DNA of 64,000 nt from Taishania sp964580465 (GTDB lineage: Bacteria > Bacteroidota > Bacteroidia > Flavobacteriales_D > Crocinitomicaceae), in NCBI GenBank assembly GCA_964580465.1, contig CAZOKJ010000001.1, positions 123,749-187,748 of the forward strand, read 5' to 3'. The notes below the pieces were generated by a model. That model did no database searches, had not been told where the DNA came from, and saw only the letters and a program-made list of their open reading frames with translations. Position 1 is the first letter of the stretch; each line of letters begins with the position of its first letter. The position numbers and the translations under genes are program-made. Shown here in pieces: positions 42,590 to 52,525 of the stretch.

Positions 42590-45475
42590 ATGGCGGGAAA
42601 ACCAATAAGATTAGGAAAAGCAGCAGGAGAACTCAACGTGGGTATTCATACTATCGTTGAATTTTTAGGAACAAAAGGAATTGCTATTGAGTCAAATCCA
42701 AACTTTAAGTTGGAGGAGGATCAATATGGCATGTTGCGTGAAGCTTTTGCTGCTGATCATGATTTCAAAGAAAAAACGAAACAAAACTTAGGAAAGCGTG
42801 AAAAACGCGAAACAATTTCATTAGCTGATTCTCGTGAAGAAGAAAAAGTAGTGGAAACGCCTAAGGTTGTAGAAACACCTAAGGTTGTAGAAACACCTAA
42901 GGCTCCAGAGGTGGTTGAAACCAAACCTGAGCCAGAAATTGTTGCTCCCGTAGTTGAACCAGAAGTTGTTGCTGAACCGGTAGTTGAAGCTAAAGTAGAA
43001 GCTCCAAAAGAAGAAGTAAGCGAAAAGCCTGCAGTAGAAACAGTTGTAGAGCCTGCTAAAGAAGTTGAGCAGTCAGTAGGGAGTGAGGTTAAAGTTCAAA
43101 TTTTAGGTAAAATTGATTTGGATGCTTTAAATACGAAAACGCGTCCAGATAAAAAGAAAAAAGAAGCACAACCTGCTAAAAAAGAAATAGCAAATCCTGT
43201 AAAATCGGAGCAATCAAAGCAGGAACCAGTAGCTCCAGTTAAAGAGGAAAAAGTGGTTGAACCAGTTCAAGAAAAGGAGGTAACTCCAGAAATTGAAATG
43301 ATTCGAGTACAAAGCCAAACATTAACTGGACCAAAAGTTGTTGGTAAGATTGAACTGCCAGTTGAAAAACCTAAAACTTCAGGTAATTCAAATGCGGATA
43401 GAAAAAAACGTAAGCGTATTAAGAAAATTGATGTTAATAAGCAAGCGCAACAGCAACAACAAGCTTCTGAAAATCAAAATCAAAGCCAAAATCAAAATAG
43501 AGGAGGTAATAGACCATCAGGGAATTCACATCACAAAAAAGGTGGTGCTCCAAGAGTTGAAAAAGTTGAGATTTCGGAACAAGATATCCAACGCGAAATC
43601 AAAGAAACGATGGCTCGCCTTTCTAATAAAGGTACAAAGTCTTCAAAAGGAGCAAAAAATCGTAAAGCAAAACGCGATATTTTTCAGCAAAGAAGACAAG
43701 AAGAAGAGCTTGCTGCTGAATTAGAAAGCAAAATCTTAAAAATTACAGAGTTCGTTACAGTTTCTGAATTGGCAACAATGATGAATGTTCAAGCAACTCA
43801 AGTTATTGGTACATGTATGTCTTTAGGAATTTTTGCTTCTATTAACCAACGTTTGGATGCTGAAACAATTCAAATTGTAGCGGATGAATATGGTTATGAA
43901 GTGGAATTCGTAAGTGCAGAAGTACAGGATGCTATCCCTGTTGTTGAAGATAAAGAAGAAGATTTGGTTGCTCGCCCTCCAATTATTACGGTTATGGGAC
44001 ACGTTGACCACGGTAAAACTTCTTTGTTAGACAAAATTCGTAATGCAAACGTTACAGAAGGTGAAGCAGGGGGAATTACTCAGCACATTGGTGCGTACTC
44101 AGTGGTTAAGGATGGTAAACGATTGACATTCCTTGATACTCCAGGTCACGAAGCCTTTACGGCAATGCGTGCTCGTGGTGCTCAAGTTACTGACGTTGCA
44201 ATTATCATTGTGGCGGCGGATGACGATGTGATGCCTCAAACAAAAGAAGCAATCTCTCACGCTCAAGCAGCGGGAGTTCCAATGGTTTTTGCAATTAATA
44301 AAATTGATAAACCAGCAGCAAATGCTGATAAAATTAGAGAGCAATTGTCTCAAATGAATATCTTGGTTGAAGAATGGGGTGGTCAATATCAATCTCAGGA
44401 AATTTCTGCTAAACAAAATTTGAACATCGATTTATTGCTTGAAAAAGTATTGTTAGAAGCTGAAATTTTAGATTTAAAAGCAAATCCTAAGAAAAACGCT
44501 GTTGGTGTTGTAATTGAATCTTCTTTGGACAAAGGAAAAGGATATGTAACAAACATGTTGGTGGAAGCAGGTACTTTACATATCGGTGATATCGTTCTTG
44601 TGGGTAGAAACTATGGTAGAGTTCGTGCTATGCACGATGAAAAAGGTAGAGCTTTAAAAGAAGCTGGACCATCAACGCCTGTATCTATCTTGGGTATTAA
44701 CGGAGCACCTAACGCCGGTGATAAGTTCAACGTAATGGATGATGAACGCGAAGCTAAATCAATTGCATCTAAACGTGAACAGTTGTATAGAGAGCAAGGT
44801 TTACGTACAACTAAACATATTACATTAGATGAAATTGGACGTCGTTTGGCAATTGGTGACTTTAAAGAGTTGAACATCATTGTGAAAGGTGACGTGGACG
44901 GATCTGTTGAAGCATTGTCTGATTCATTGTTGAAATTATCTACTGAAGAAATTCAAGTAAATATTATTCATAAAGGAGTAGGTGCAATTTCTGAGGCTGA
45001 TATCAACTTGGCATCTGCTTCGGATGCAATTATTATTGGTTTCCAAGTTAGACCTGTAGTTTCTGCAAGAAAATTAGCAGAAACAGAACAAATTGATATT
45101 CGTTTGTACTCTGTAATTTACAAGGCAATTGAAGAAATAAAATCTGCAATGGAAGGTATGTTATCTCCAGACATTGAAGAACAAATTACAGGTTCTGCTG
45201 AAGTTCGTGAAACATTTAACATTACAAAAGTTGGAACAATTGCTGGATGTTTTGTACTAGATGGAATTATTAAGCGCAATTCTAAAGTACGTATTATCCG
45301 CGACGGAATCGTTGTTCATACAGGTGCTTTAGGATCGTTAAAACGTTTCAAAGACGACGTCAAAGAAGTGAAAAATAACTACGAATGTGGGTTGAACATT
45401 GATAAATTTAATGATATACAAATCGGTGATATCATCGAAGCGTTCGAAGAAGTTGAAGTAGCTAGAAAATTATAG
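42590..45475 (+). CDS. infB: Translation initiation factor IF-2
   Basis: 961 residues. The IF2-N-like segment at the start (RLGKAAGELNVGIHTIVEFL) is followed by a long Val/Glu/Pro/Lys-rich linker. Then comes the GTPase domain with GHVDHGKTSLLD, DTPGHEAF and NKIDKP, and domains II-IV to the C-terminus. It delivers initiator tRNA to the 30S subunit. The linker contains short tandem repeats at 42851-42904. Confidence 0.98.
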   Translation: MAGKPIRLGKAAGELNVGIHTIVEFLGTKGIAIESNPNFKLEEDQYGMLREAFAADHDFKEKTKQNLGKREKRETISLADSREEEKVVETPKVVETPKVVETPKAPEVVETKPEPEIVAPVVEPEVVAEPVVEAKVEAPKEEVSEKPAVETVVEPAKEVEQSVGSEVKVQILGKIDLDALNTKTRPDKKKKEAQPAKKEIANPVKSEQSKQEPVAPVKEEKVVEPVQEKEVTPEIEMIRVQSQTLTGPKVVGKIELPVEKPKTSGNSNADRKKRKRIKKIDVNKQAQQQQQASENQNQSQNQNRGGNRPSGNSHHKKGGAPRVEKVEISEQDIQREIKETMARLSNKGTKSSKGAKNRKAKRDIFQQRRQEEELAAELESKILKITEFVTVSELATMMNVQATQVIGTCMSLGIFASINQRLDAETIQIVADEYGYEVEFVSAEVQDAIPVVEDKEEDLVARPPIITVMGHVDHGKTSLLDKIRNANVTEGEAGGITQHIGAYSVVKDGKRLTFLDTPGHEAFTAMRARGAQVTDVAIIIVAADDDVMPQTKEAISHAQAAGVPMVFAINKIDKPAANADKIREQLSQMNILVEEWGGQYQSQEISAKQNLNIDLLLEKVLLEAEILDLKANPKKNAVGVVIESSLDKGKGYVTNMLVEAGTLHIGDIVLVGRNYGRVRAMHDEKGRALKEAGPSTPVSILGINGAPNAGDKFNVMDDEREAKSIASKREQLYREQGLRTTKHITLDEIGRRLAIGDFKELNIIVKGDVDGSVEALSDSLLKLSTEEIQVNIIHKGVGAISEADINLASASDAIIIGFQVRPVVSARKLAETEQIDIRLYSVIYKAIEEIKSAMEGMLSPDIEEQITGSAEVRETFNITKVGTIAGCFVLDGIIKRNSKVRIIRDGIVVHTGALGSLKRFKDDVKEVKNNYECGLNIDKFNDIQIGDIIEAFEEVEVARKL
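42851..42904 (+). repeat. Three 18-bp tandem repeats in infB
   Basis: Three nearly identical copies of GTAGAAACACCTAAGGTT, each encoding VETPKV, in the flexible linker. In-frame length variation between strains is likely. Confidence 0.9.
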
Positions 45476-45510
45476 GAATTGTCCTGAATTTTTATTATCT
45501 TTAAACCATT

Positions 45511-45999
45511 ATGATTGGTGAAAAGATAAAAATGATACAAATGCCGTTTTTTATCTTTATGATAGGGACGGCATTTCTTTTTTCATGCTCTGAAAAATTA
45601 ATAGAGGATGAACGCTTGGTGAAAATGTTTGATAAATACATGGACATCGATGATGAGCTGAAAATCCATAAAGATACGGTCTATGCTTATTGTTCCACAA
45701 ATGATATACCATTGATTACAAATGAAATTTGTGTATTGCAACAAAACAAGTTGACTAAACGCTTTTTTTCAAAAACCATCACTGCAATGGAACAAAATAT
45801 ATTGGAAGAGGTGTGGATGTCTCCAGGTCAACATCCCATTTTTTATTTAAAAAAGGAAGAACGAAACGATAAAATTTACTATCACTTATTGTGTCAAAAT
45901 AAAAAGGTTGTGTCTGAATTTTTAAATGGTGATGTTGTGTATTCAAAAAAGCAAAATGATTGGTTGTACGTTATATTAACGAATAGTTCAATTAACTAG
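45511..45999 (+). CDS. Small lipoprotein of unknown function
   Basis: 162 residues with a lipoprotein signal ending LFSC (about 26). The mature part has YMDIDDELKIHKDTVYAYC and later YYHLLCQNKKVVSEFLNG. No family recognised. The -7-like TATCTTTA at 45496-45503 lies only seven bases before this ATG, so the true start may be 45532 or 45541, which also give good signals. It follows infB by 35 bases but seems to have its own promoter. Confidence 0.65.
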   Translation: MIGEKIKMIQMPFFIFMIGTAFLFSCSEKLIEDERLVKMFDKYMDIDDELKIHKDTVYAYCSTNDIPLITNEICVLQQNKLTKRFFSKTITAMEQNILEEVWMSPGQHPIFYLKKEERNDKIYYHLLCQNKKVVSEFLNGDVVYSKKQNDWLYVILTNSSIN

Positions 46000-46052
46000 C
46001 TTGATACTTAACATTTTATTTTATTAATTTTTCAAGTTTTTCAAGAAATGTG

Positions 46053-46082
46053 TTGTTTTTTTGTTTAGTTTTTATATATTTG
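46053..46082 (+). promoter_or_regulatory. Promoter of the small membrane protein gene
   Basis: TTG at 46053-46055 and TATATTTG at 46075-46082, spacer 19. Both match the consensus. Confidence 0.7.
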
Positions 46083-46107
46083 CTATTCACTAAACAAATT
46101 GACGCTT

Positions 46108-46326
46108 ATGAGAACACAGAACAACCTAAAGCAAGGGCTACTTATAGATATGCTCGGCGCTTTAATAGTTGCAGCCTATTTTGGTATTTATTTAATTGAC
46201 AATTCTGTTGGATTAGTGAAAGCTTCAATTATTTTGTTGGTTTCTTTTTCAGCAGTTTTTTATTCAATTTTTTCAGCCAAACGTTATCTTAAATTAAAAA
46301 AAGAGATGGCTGTTCAGTCGATTTAA
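46108..46326 (+). CDS. Small two-TM membrane protein
   Basis: 72 residues from the ATG at 46108 (MRTQNNLKQGLLIDML); a TTG at 46099 is in frame but needless. Two TM segments (about 14-31 and 36-55) are joined by a short loop (DNSVGLVKA). The C-terminus is basic and cytoplasmic (AKRYLKLKKEM). No family recognised. Confidence 0.65.
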   Translation: MRTQNNLKQGLLIDMLGALIVAAYFGIYLIDNSVGLVKASIILLVSFSAVFYSIFSAKRYLKLKKEMAVQSI

Positions 46327-46359
46327 CTTATTTAAGTTATAGTGAATTGGGGAGTAATT

Positions 46360-46387
46360 AAGAGGTCTGATTTTAATCAGGCCTCTT
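46360..46387. terminator. Convergent terminator hairpin
   Basis: A 12-bp stem (46360-46371 with 46376-46387, one T-G pair) around TTTA, covering the stop of the kinase gene. T runs are poor, so its efficiency is uncertain. Confidence 0.55.
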
Positions 46388-49300
46388 ATGTTTTAATACA
46401 ATACTAAATTGTGTACCAATCTGTTTTTCTGAGGTTACTTCTATGTGCCCCTTATGATTGGTTATTATTTGTTTTACCATCGCTAAACCGATGCCAGAAC
46501 CTGTTGATTTTGTTGTGAAGTATGGAGTGAAAATCTTCTTTAATTCTTCTTCGTCCATCCCAATGCCATTGTCTTTAACTTGAATTACTAAGTCATTTTT
46601 TTCATGATTTAGTTTTATTTGAATCATTCCAGCATCGTTTTCAGAGGTCGCTTGAACGGCATTTTTAATAAGGTTGTTAAAGACCCTTAACATTTGTTCT
46701 TTATCTGCATGTATTATTGATGACTTCGGTAAATCTAAAATGATTGCCGATTTTGTTTCGCTTTGAAATAGCTCAGCCGATCTTCTAATAACTTGAACGA
46801 TATCAACCTCTTCAAACAATGGTATGGGCATTTTAGCAAAGTTTGAAAATTCAGTGGCAATTTTTGCCAAAGAATCAATCTGTTCAATGAGCGATTCACT
46901 AACTTTTTTAATTTTTGTTTCTATTAACGGATCATTTGGATCAAAAGAACGAACCAAATGTTGAACAGAAAGCTTCATTGGTGTTAATGGATTCTTTATT
47001 TCATGTGCAATTTGTTTAGCCATGTCTCTCCAAGCTGACTCACGCTCACTCTGTGCTAACTGCTGGGCAGCAAGCTCCAATTCTTCTATTTTTTTATTGT
47101 AGCTATTAACTAATTCCCCAATTTCATCATTGTAAGCGTATTCAATAGGTTGGTTCGATTGTTGGATATTAATTTTTGAAATACGTTCTTTTAAAATCCG
47201 CAATGGATTGGTTATCCAATTGGCAATTAATATCGCGAAAACAGCAGACAATGCTAATAACAGTACGAATACATTGACAATTGACACAATGAATTGTTGT
47301 ATTTGATTCTCAATTTCTTCTTGCTGACCAAATTGTTGAAGATTAATGTATCCTAAAATATTTCCTGTTGGATTATATAAGGAAGAATAAGCTGAACTAT
47401 AAGTAAGATTACCGATGTTTTCCTCGTTCACAAAATCTGTGTGCTTTAATACAGATAACTCATTTTTAGCTATTGGATTAATTTGTTCACTTAATAATCC
47501 GTAATTAAAAATCTTTTGTCTTGAAGTGCTAACAAGAAATCCTTCAGGATCATAGAAATTTATATCAGCGTTAAAAGTTTTCGATAATTGTGTTAGGTAG
47601 TAATTCATTGCTACTCCGTGGTGGTGGATGTCAATGTATTTATATTTTCCCCATTTTGATTTCATTTCAGTTTCCACCGAATGTACTTTTTCTTCTAATG
47701 CTTTTGAACTGTACTCTTTGTACTGATTTTTAACAAAAAAGCTACTTCCTACACCTATTGTTATGAGTGTTACAAGTATTATCCCAATTAAAGTCATTTG
47801 TATTTTTCCTGCCAACGTACTGTTTTTACCAGTAAACCACACAGAATAGTAACGAACATATATGGGCAAAAGCATTAACCCAAAAAGACAAAATAAATAA
47901 GAAAAAGAGGAGGCAATATCAACTAAACCAATGTTTTTTTCGGATAAAATGATGCTGTCATCTTTTGATTTTTTATAGACCAAGTGATTGTATCCTTTGA
48001 AATTAAAGTTTTCATTCATTAAAGTATGATCTTTGTTTAATACCGAAAAATTGGAGGGGTAATTAAACGATCCATAATAAGATACCAGTTTGTTATTATG
48101 ATATTTAGCAATTGAATATTTTTCTAAATGCTTTAAAATTCCTGCTTGCGATGAGATTAACAACCTCGGAAACCCGATTTCTTCCGGTATTTTCTTAGAC
48201 TTTAATGTGATGTACAATGTTGCCTTTTCACTGTTTCTACCGTACAAGTTTTGGCGAATAAGATAACTATATTGTTGCGTATAGTCTTTTACATAATGAA
48301 TCGAAGGGTTGATTTCAGACGTTTCACAATTGTTTTGAATGATATCTTCTAATTCTTTTATTGCTTCATGTCCATTTCCTTGAATTTCTATAACAGAGCT
48401 ACTATCTTCTCTTATTAAGTAAAAGTTTAGCTCATATTTTTCCCAAAAACCATTAAAATGTCTTCGCTCCATTCCGTCGTCAAAGTCTTTTTGCTGGAAT
48501 GTTTTTCCAGAGCTTATCATTCTTTGAATGAATTTATCATCTAAAATAGGTTTGACTATTTTGACAAATTCAACCTCCATGTTGATGTCACGCTCTGTTA
48601 CTAATTGGCTAGCATATAATTCACGTTCACTTTTGTCTTTTCGTTTGTTGAATTCTACGATAAGTAGGGCACTTGTTAGTGAATACAATGCTAATAGTAG
48701 CATCCCAATAATGAGGTGCTTTTGTGTAAATTCTTTGTATTCTAAGTACAATACCATGAGGATGAATATCCCTGGGAAAATAGCAGAAATTCCAATGTGG
48801 TTAATAAACAATTGATCTAAAACACCTACGAATACACTTGTTGTGGCTATAATTAAGACAGCTTGTTTTAATTGAAATCCTACAATTTTAAATGCGGTAA
48901 TCGTTGTTTTCGTTATAATAAAAAAGACAAAGCCTAGTATGGCAAGATTTATCAAAGCAATCATTGAATAGATATTCAATTGAAATACATGTTCTATATG
49001 CATTGCAATACTTGAGTTTTCTATGATACCTTTGAACAAATAGACGACAAAAAACCATGTCAAGTAAGTTGCTATTAATAACGTTATTGCTACACCTTTC
49101 TTTATGGCATTCTTTTGCGCGTTTATTACTTGGTAGAAATAATAGGCTAATACAAGCAAAATCATTACATTGATTGTTAGATCTAACAAGTTTGGGAAAA
49201 AGAAACTTGTTCCATACAAACTTGCTTGCACGATTTCAATATCGCCAAAGTTAGATGTCCAAGAAAAGTATAAAGAAATGTAGCGAATGCCGAGCAGAAT

Positions 49301-49990
49301 GATTGGGAATATGTATGGGTGTTTCTTACCTTTTATAATGGACCAAAAAGCAGCTTGCCAAGTTACAACGCTTAATGAGCAAAGTAACAAAAAGGATAGA
49401 ATAATTGCTTGAGTTGTCGTTATTGGTTGGTAATCATTAACAAATATAGAAAATAGGTATTGTTGATGTTCGTTGTATATTGGAAAACCTACATTTTGAT
49501 CGAGGGAAATGTGAGACTTTAATTTTGTTTTAAATGGTGGAACAAAATCATTATTTAAGTAGTTGTTTTGATACGAGTATTCGTTTTTAATTGGTAAAGT
49601 TATTGCTATGGTAAACCCTTCCTTTTCTAATGTTTTGATATAATACCAACCATTTTGAGCTTTCGTGATTCCTTTTGTTGGAAAGTGTATATCACTAAAT
49701 TTTGAAACAGGAAGTTTATTAGTATTCCAGTATATTAATGTGTCTTGCTTATAAACGTGAATGTATAAATCATCATTTTTTGGAATTTCTCTTATTGATT
49801 TTTTAGAAAGTGTTTTTTCAATTTCTTGAAGTAAAACATTCATTTCTTTTTCTTTCTTTTTAAAGTCTTGTTCGACTTTTGTTAATTCAGAAAAATGATT
49901 GGTACTTTTTATTGAATAGAAATACACAACAAATCCGATTGTACTCATTAAGAATACTAACCACCATTTATATGTTGTGTGTTTTATCAT
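46373..49990 (-). CDS. Large NtrY-like sensor histidine kinase
   Basis: 1205 residues. One TM near the start leads to an extracytoplasmic domain (about 30-185). A block of roughly seven TM segments follows (about 190-435), then a second extracytoplasmic domain, two more TMs around 700-755, a third domain and a last TM before HAMP (NWITNPLRILKERI). The kinase core has AHEIKNPLTPMK (His at about 990), the N box NNLIKNAVQATS, G1 DNGIGMDEEE, F box FTPYFTTKSTGSGIGLA. No response regulator is beside it. It abuts the LD-carboxypeptidase gene (stop next to start), which hints at an envelope-linked signal. Ligand unknown. Confidence 0.88.
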   Translation of the reverse strand: MIKHTTYKWWLVFLMSTIGFVVYFYSIKSTNHFSELTKVEQDFKKKEKEMNVLLQEIEKTLSKKSIREIPKNDDLYIHVYKQDTLIYWNTNKLPVSKFSDIHFPTKGITKAQNGWYYIKTLEKEGFTIAITLPIKNEYSYQNNYLNNDFVPPFKTKLKSHISLDQNVGFPIYNEHQQYLFSIFVNDYQPITTTQAIILSFLLLCSLSVVTWQAAFWSIIKGKKHPYIFPIILLGIRYISLYFSWTSNFGDIEIVQASLYGTSFFFPNLLDLTINVMILLVLAYYFYQVINAQKNAIKKGVAITLLIATYLTWFFVVYLFKGIIENSSIAMHIEHVFQLNIYSMIALINLAILGFVFFIITKTTITAFKIVGFQLKQAVLIIATTSVFVGVLDQLFINHIGISAIFPGIFILMVLYLEYKEFTQKHLIIGMLLLALYSLTSALLIVEFNKRKDKSERELYASQLVTERDINMEVEFVKIVKPILDDKFIQRMISSGKTFQQKDFDDGMERRHFNGFWEKYELNFYLIREDSSSVIEIQGNGHEAIKELEDIIQNNCETSEINPSIHYVKDYTQQYSYLIRQNLYGRNSEKATLYITLKSKKIPEEIGFPRLLISSQAGILKHLEKYSIAKYHNNKLVSYYGSFNYPSNFSVLNKDHTLMNENFNFKGYNHLVYKKSKDDSIILSEKNIGLVDIASSFSYLFCLFGLMLLPIYVRYYSVWFTGKNSTLAGKIQMTLIGIILVTLITIGVGSSFFVKNQYKEYSSKALEEKVHSVETEMKSKWGKYKYIDIHHHGVAMNYYLTQLSKTFNADINFYDPEGFLVSTSRQKIFNYGLLSEQINPIAKNELSVLKHTDFVNEENIGNLTYSSAYSSLYNPTGNILGYINLQQFGQQEEIENQIQQFIVSIVNVFVLLLALSAVFAILIANWITNPLRILKERISKINIQQSNQPIEYAYNDEIGELVNSYNKKIEELELAAQQLAQSERESAWRDMAKQIAHEIKNPLTPMKLSVQHLVRSFDPNDPLIETKIKKVSESLIEQIDSLAKIATEFSNFAKMPIPLFEEVDIVQVIRRSAELFQSETKSAIILDLPKSSIIHADKEQMLRVFNNLIKNAVQATSENDAGMIQIKLNHEKNDLVIQVKDNGIGMDEEELKKIFTPYFTTKSTGSGIGLAMVKQIITNHKGHIEVTSEKQIGTQFSIVLKHKRPD

Positions 49991-50893
49991 TTAAATGTTA
50001 AATTTTAATATTGTTTTTGAATCAGAAACATTTAAGTGTACATTTTGCCCAAAAATTATTGCCCTGTTGTCATCAATATGCCCAGCAGGGAAATCAAAGC
50101 AAATCGGGATGTTTCTGTATTCAAAATGCTGTAATACTATTTGTTCGATGGTTAATCCAGTAGAGTTAGCAGTTGAGTCTTTTATATCAGTCATTCCTCC
50201 GATTATTAGTCCACTAATAGCATCTAGAACTCCTGCTTTTTTTAATGAATATAACATTCTATCAACAGCATATATTTGTTCCCCGACTTCTTCTATAAAT
50301 AAAATTTTGTTTTTGAAATCTACTTTTATATCGGTACCTAGTAAGCTATACACGATACTGAGATTTCCCCCTATTACTTCTCCGATAGCTTGACCATTTT
50401 TATTGTGTTTGTTGCTTGAAATTGTTATTTCGTATGCTTTCCCTTCTAAACTATCCATCAATGTTTGCAAGGCTTCATTGCTGTTTTGTTGAAAATTTAA
50501 TGGCATTGTAGCATGAATGCTCGGAAGTTCAAATTGGTTCATCAACAAGTGAAAAACAGTAATATCACTAAATCCTACAATCCACTTTGGGTTTCTCAAC
50601 TGACTTGCCCATTGGATTCTATCAACGATTCTAACTGAACCATATCCGCCTCTTGCACAAATAATTGCTTTAATAGCTGGGTTGTCTATGGCCTCTTGAA
50701 AATCTGACATTCTTTCTTGGTCTGTTCCAGAAAAATAGAAATGCGACCCAAGACAATGCTTTCCAATTTCAACCTTGTACCCCTTAAGTTCTAAAAATGC
50801 TTTCGCATTGAGTACGTGCTCAGCTTCTATGGCTTTGGCGGGCGCGATAATTGTAATCAAATCGCCTGGTTGGATGTATGGAATTTTTTGCAT
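49991..50893 (-). CDS. ldcA: LD-carboxypeptidase (peptidase S66)
   Basis: 300 residues. The nucleophile region is IICARGGYGSVRIVDRI, the second part GEVIGGNLSIVYSLLGTDI, and the Glu-containing FIEEVGEQIYAVDRML with a later His (FPAGHIDDN) completes the Ser-His-Glu set. It removes the terminal D-Ala from murein tetrapeptides in the cytoplasm during recycling. The next gene, the histidine kinase, starts directly after its stop. Confidence 0.92.
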   Translation of the reverse strand: MQKIPYIQPGDLITIIAPAKAIEAEHVLNAKAFLELKGYKVEIGKHCLGSHFYFSGTDQERMSDFQEAIDNPAIKAIICARGGYGSVRIVDRIQWASQLRNPKWIVGFSDITVFHLLMNQFELPSIHATMPLNFQQNSNEALQTLMDSLEGKAYEITISSNKHNKNGQAIGEVIGGNLSIVYSLLGTDIKVDFKNKILFIEEVGEQIYAVDRMLYSLKKAGVLDAISGLIIGGMTDIKDSTANSTGLTIEQIVLQHFEYRNIPICFDFPAGHIDDNRAIIFGQNVHLNVSDSKTILKFNI

Positions 50894-50958
50894 AGTATTT
50901 TTTCAAGTATAAATGTACACAATACTAGCAAATTTAACGCCATTTTTGTAAAATACTT

Positions 50959-51318
50959 TTATACTGTTGGAAAAAATGCATCTTCTATGTGTTCTATGTT
51001 TGTTCTGTAAGAATTGTGGATTATCGAAACAATGTCAAAGCGAACATCAATCCATAAGTTTTTCAGTTTTACATAATAATCAGCTGTTTCAATTATTTGT
51101 CGTTGTTTTTTCTTGGTAACAGCTAAGTAAGGTTCTCCTATAACAGCTGTTTCTCTTGTTTTAACTTCGCAAACAATTAGCTGATTATCTTTTTCAGCAA
51201 CAATATCTACTTCAAATTTTTTAAACCTAAAGTTTCGTTGTTTGATTTGGTATCCTTTTTCTTCTAGGAGTTTAGCCGCGAGGTCCTCTCCGTATTTACC
51301 GAGTTCTGTGTGTGTCAT
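50959..51318 (-). CDS. yraN: YraN (UPF0102) nuclease-fold protein
   Basis: 119 residues from the ATG at 51318 (MTHTELGKYGEDLAAKLLEEKGY), the conserved family start; an in-frame ATG at 51378 lies in the recA terminator. It carries the Holliday-resolvase-like pattern E-x-D...VCEVKTRE. The biological role is not settled. Confidence 0.92.
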   Translation of the reverse strand: MTHTELGKYGEDLAAKLLEEKGYQIKQRNFRFKKFEVDIVAEKDNQLIVCEVKTRETAVIGEPYLAVTKKKQRQIIETADYYVKLKNLWIDVRFDIVSIIHNSYRTNIEHIEDAFFPTV

Positions 51319-51360
51319 AATGGTTTGTTGTTTTGAGTAGTTATCATCTAATTCGTTATA

Positions 51361-51388
51361 AAGAGGTTGGTTTTTCAACCAACCTCTT
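51361..51388 (-). terminator. recA terminator
   Basis: AAGAGGTTGGTT pairs perfectly with AACCAACCTCTT around TTTC, 15 bases after the recA stop. Confidence 0.85.
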
Positions 51389-51402
51389 CAACCAACGATT
51401 TG

Positions 51403-52449
51403 CTATTCTTGGTTAGCATCTTCAACATGAGTTGCTGATGTAACGCCAAGAGCTTCTTTAATTTTTTGTTCTAATTCATCTGTAAGTTCAGGATTGTCTG
51501 ACAACAATGTTTTTACGGAATCCCTACCTTGGCCCAACTTCACTTCGCCATAAGAAAACCATGAGCCACTTTTTTTCACAATGCCTAGTTCAACTCCTAA
51601 ATCAATAATTTCACCGATTTTAGAGATGCCTTCGCCGTACATGATGTCGAATTCTGCACGTTTGAATGGAGGTGCAACTTTGTTTTTAACTACTTTTACT
51701 TTTACTCTGTTTCCTGTTACGTCTTCGCCGTCTTTAATTTGACTTGCCTTTCTAATATCGATTCTTACAGAAGCGTAGAATTTCAATGCGTTTCCTCCTG
51801 TTGTTGTCTCTGGGTTACCAAACATTACACCGATTTTATCTCTCAATTGATTGATGAAAATACAAGTACATTTTGCTTTGTTAATTGACGCAGTTAACTT
51901 TCTTAATGCTTTTGACATTAATCGCGCTTGTAATCCCATTTGTGAATCACCCATTTCGCCTTCAATCTCTGCTTTTGGTGTTAATGCTGCTACTGAGTCG
52001 ATAACAATTAAGTCTATTGCACCAGAGCGGATTAAGTTGTCTGCAATTTCCAATGCTTGTTCACCATTATCAGGTTGAGAGATTAATAAGTTATCGATAT
52101 CCACTCCTAATTTTGCCGCATAAAACTGATCAAAGGCATGTTCCGCATCTATAATTGCTGCAATACCACCTTGTTTTTGTACTTCAGCAATGGCATGAAT
52201 TGCCAATGTAGTTTTGCCAGATGACTCAGGTCCGTATATTTCTACGATTCTTCCTTTAGGGTAGCCATCTACTCCTAACGCGATATCTAGTGTTAAAGAT
52301 CCAGAAGGAATCGCTTCGACTTTTTCTACTGCTTCATCGCCAAGTTTCATTACGGTACCTTTTCCGTATGTCTTGTCTAATTTTTCCATTGTAAGTTGAA
52401 GTGCCTTCAACTTTTCCATTTTCTCTTGGTTTACATCTTTTGTTGCCAT
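51403..52449 (-). CDS. recA: Recombinase RecA
   Basis: 348 residues with Walker A GPESSGKTTLAIHA, the signature ALKFYASVRIDIRK and loop L2 region NQLRDKIGVMFGNPETTTGG. It catalyses strand exchange and induces SOS cleavage. A SOS box cannot be named from this sequence. The -7-like CAACTTTG lies in its upstream region. Confidence 0.99.
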   Translation of the reverse strand: MATKDVNQEKMEKLKALQLTMEKLDKTYGKGTVMKLGDEAVEKVEAIPSGSLTLDIALGVDGYPKGRIVEIYGPESSGKTTLAIHAIAEVQKQGGIAAIIDAEHAFDQFYAAKLGVDIDNLLISQPDNGEQALEIADNLIRSGAIDLIVIDSVAALTPKAEIEGEMGDSQMGLQARLMSKALRKLTASINKAKCTCIFINQLRDKIGVMFGNPETTTGGNALKFYASVRIDIRKASQIKDGEDVTGNRVKVKVVKNKVAPPFKRAEFDIMYGEGISKIGEIIDLGVELGIVKKSGSWFSYGEVKLGQGRDSVKTLLSDNPELTDELEQKIKEALGVTSATHVEDANQE

Positions 52450-52525
52450 AATCGTTGGTTTTTATTATGTTTAAAATCGCTGTGCAAAGTTGCATCGGTT
52501 AGTGCGTAAGTTTTTTACGTTGTAA

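Noticed and set aside
42849..43560. CRISPR-like repetition in the infB region
   Set aside because: The repeats are in frame, 18 bp, without spacers, and encode a low-complexity linker of IF-2.
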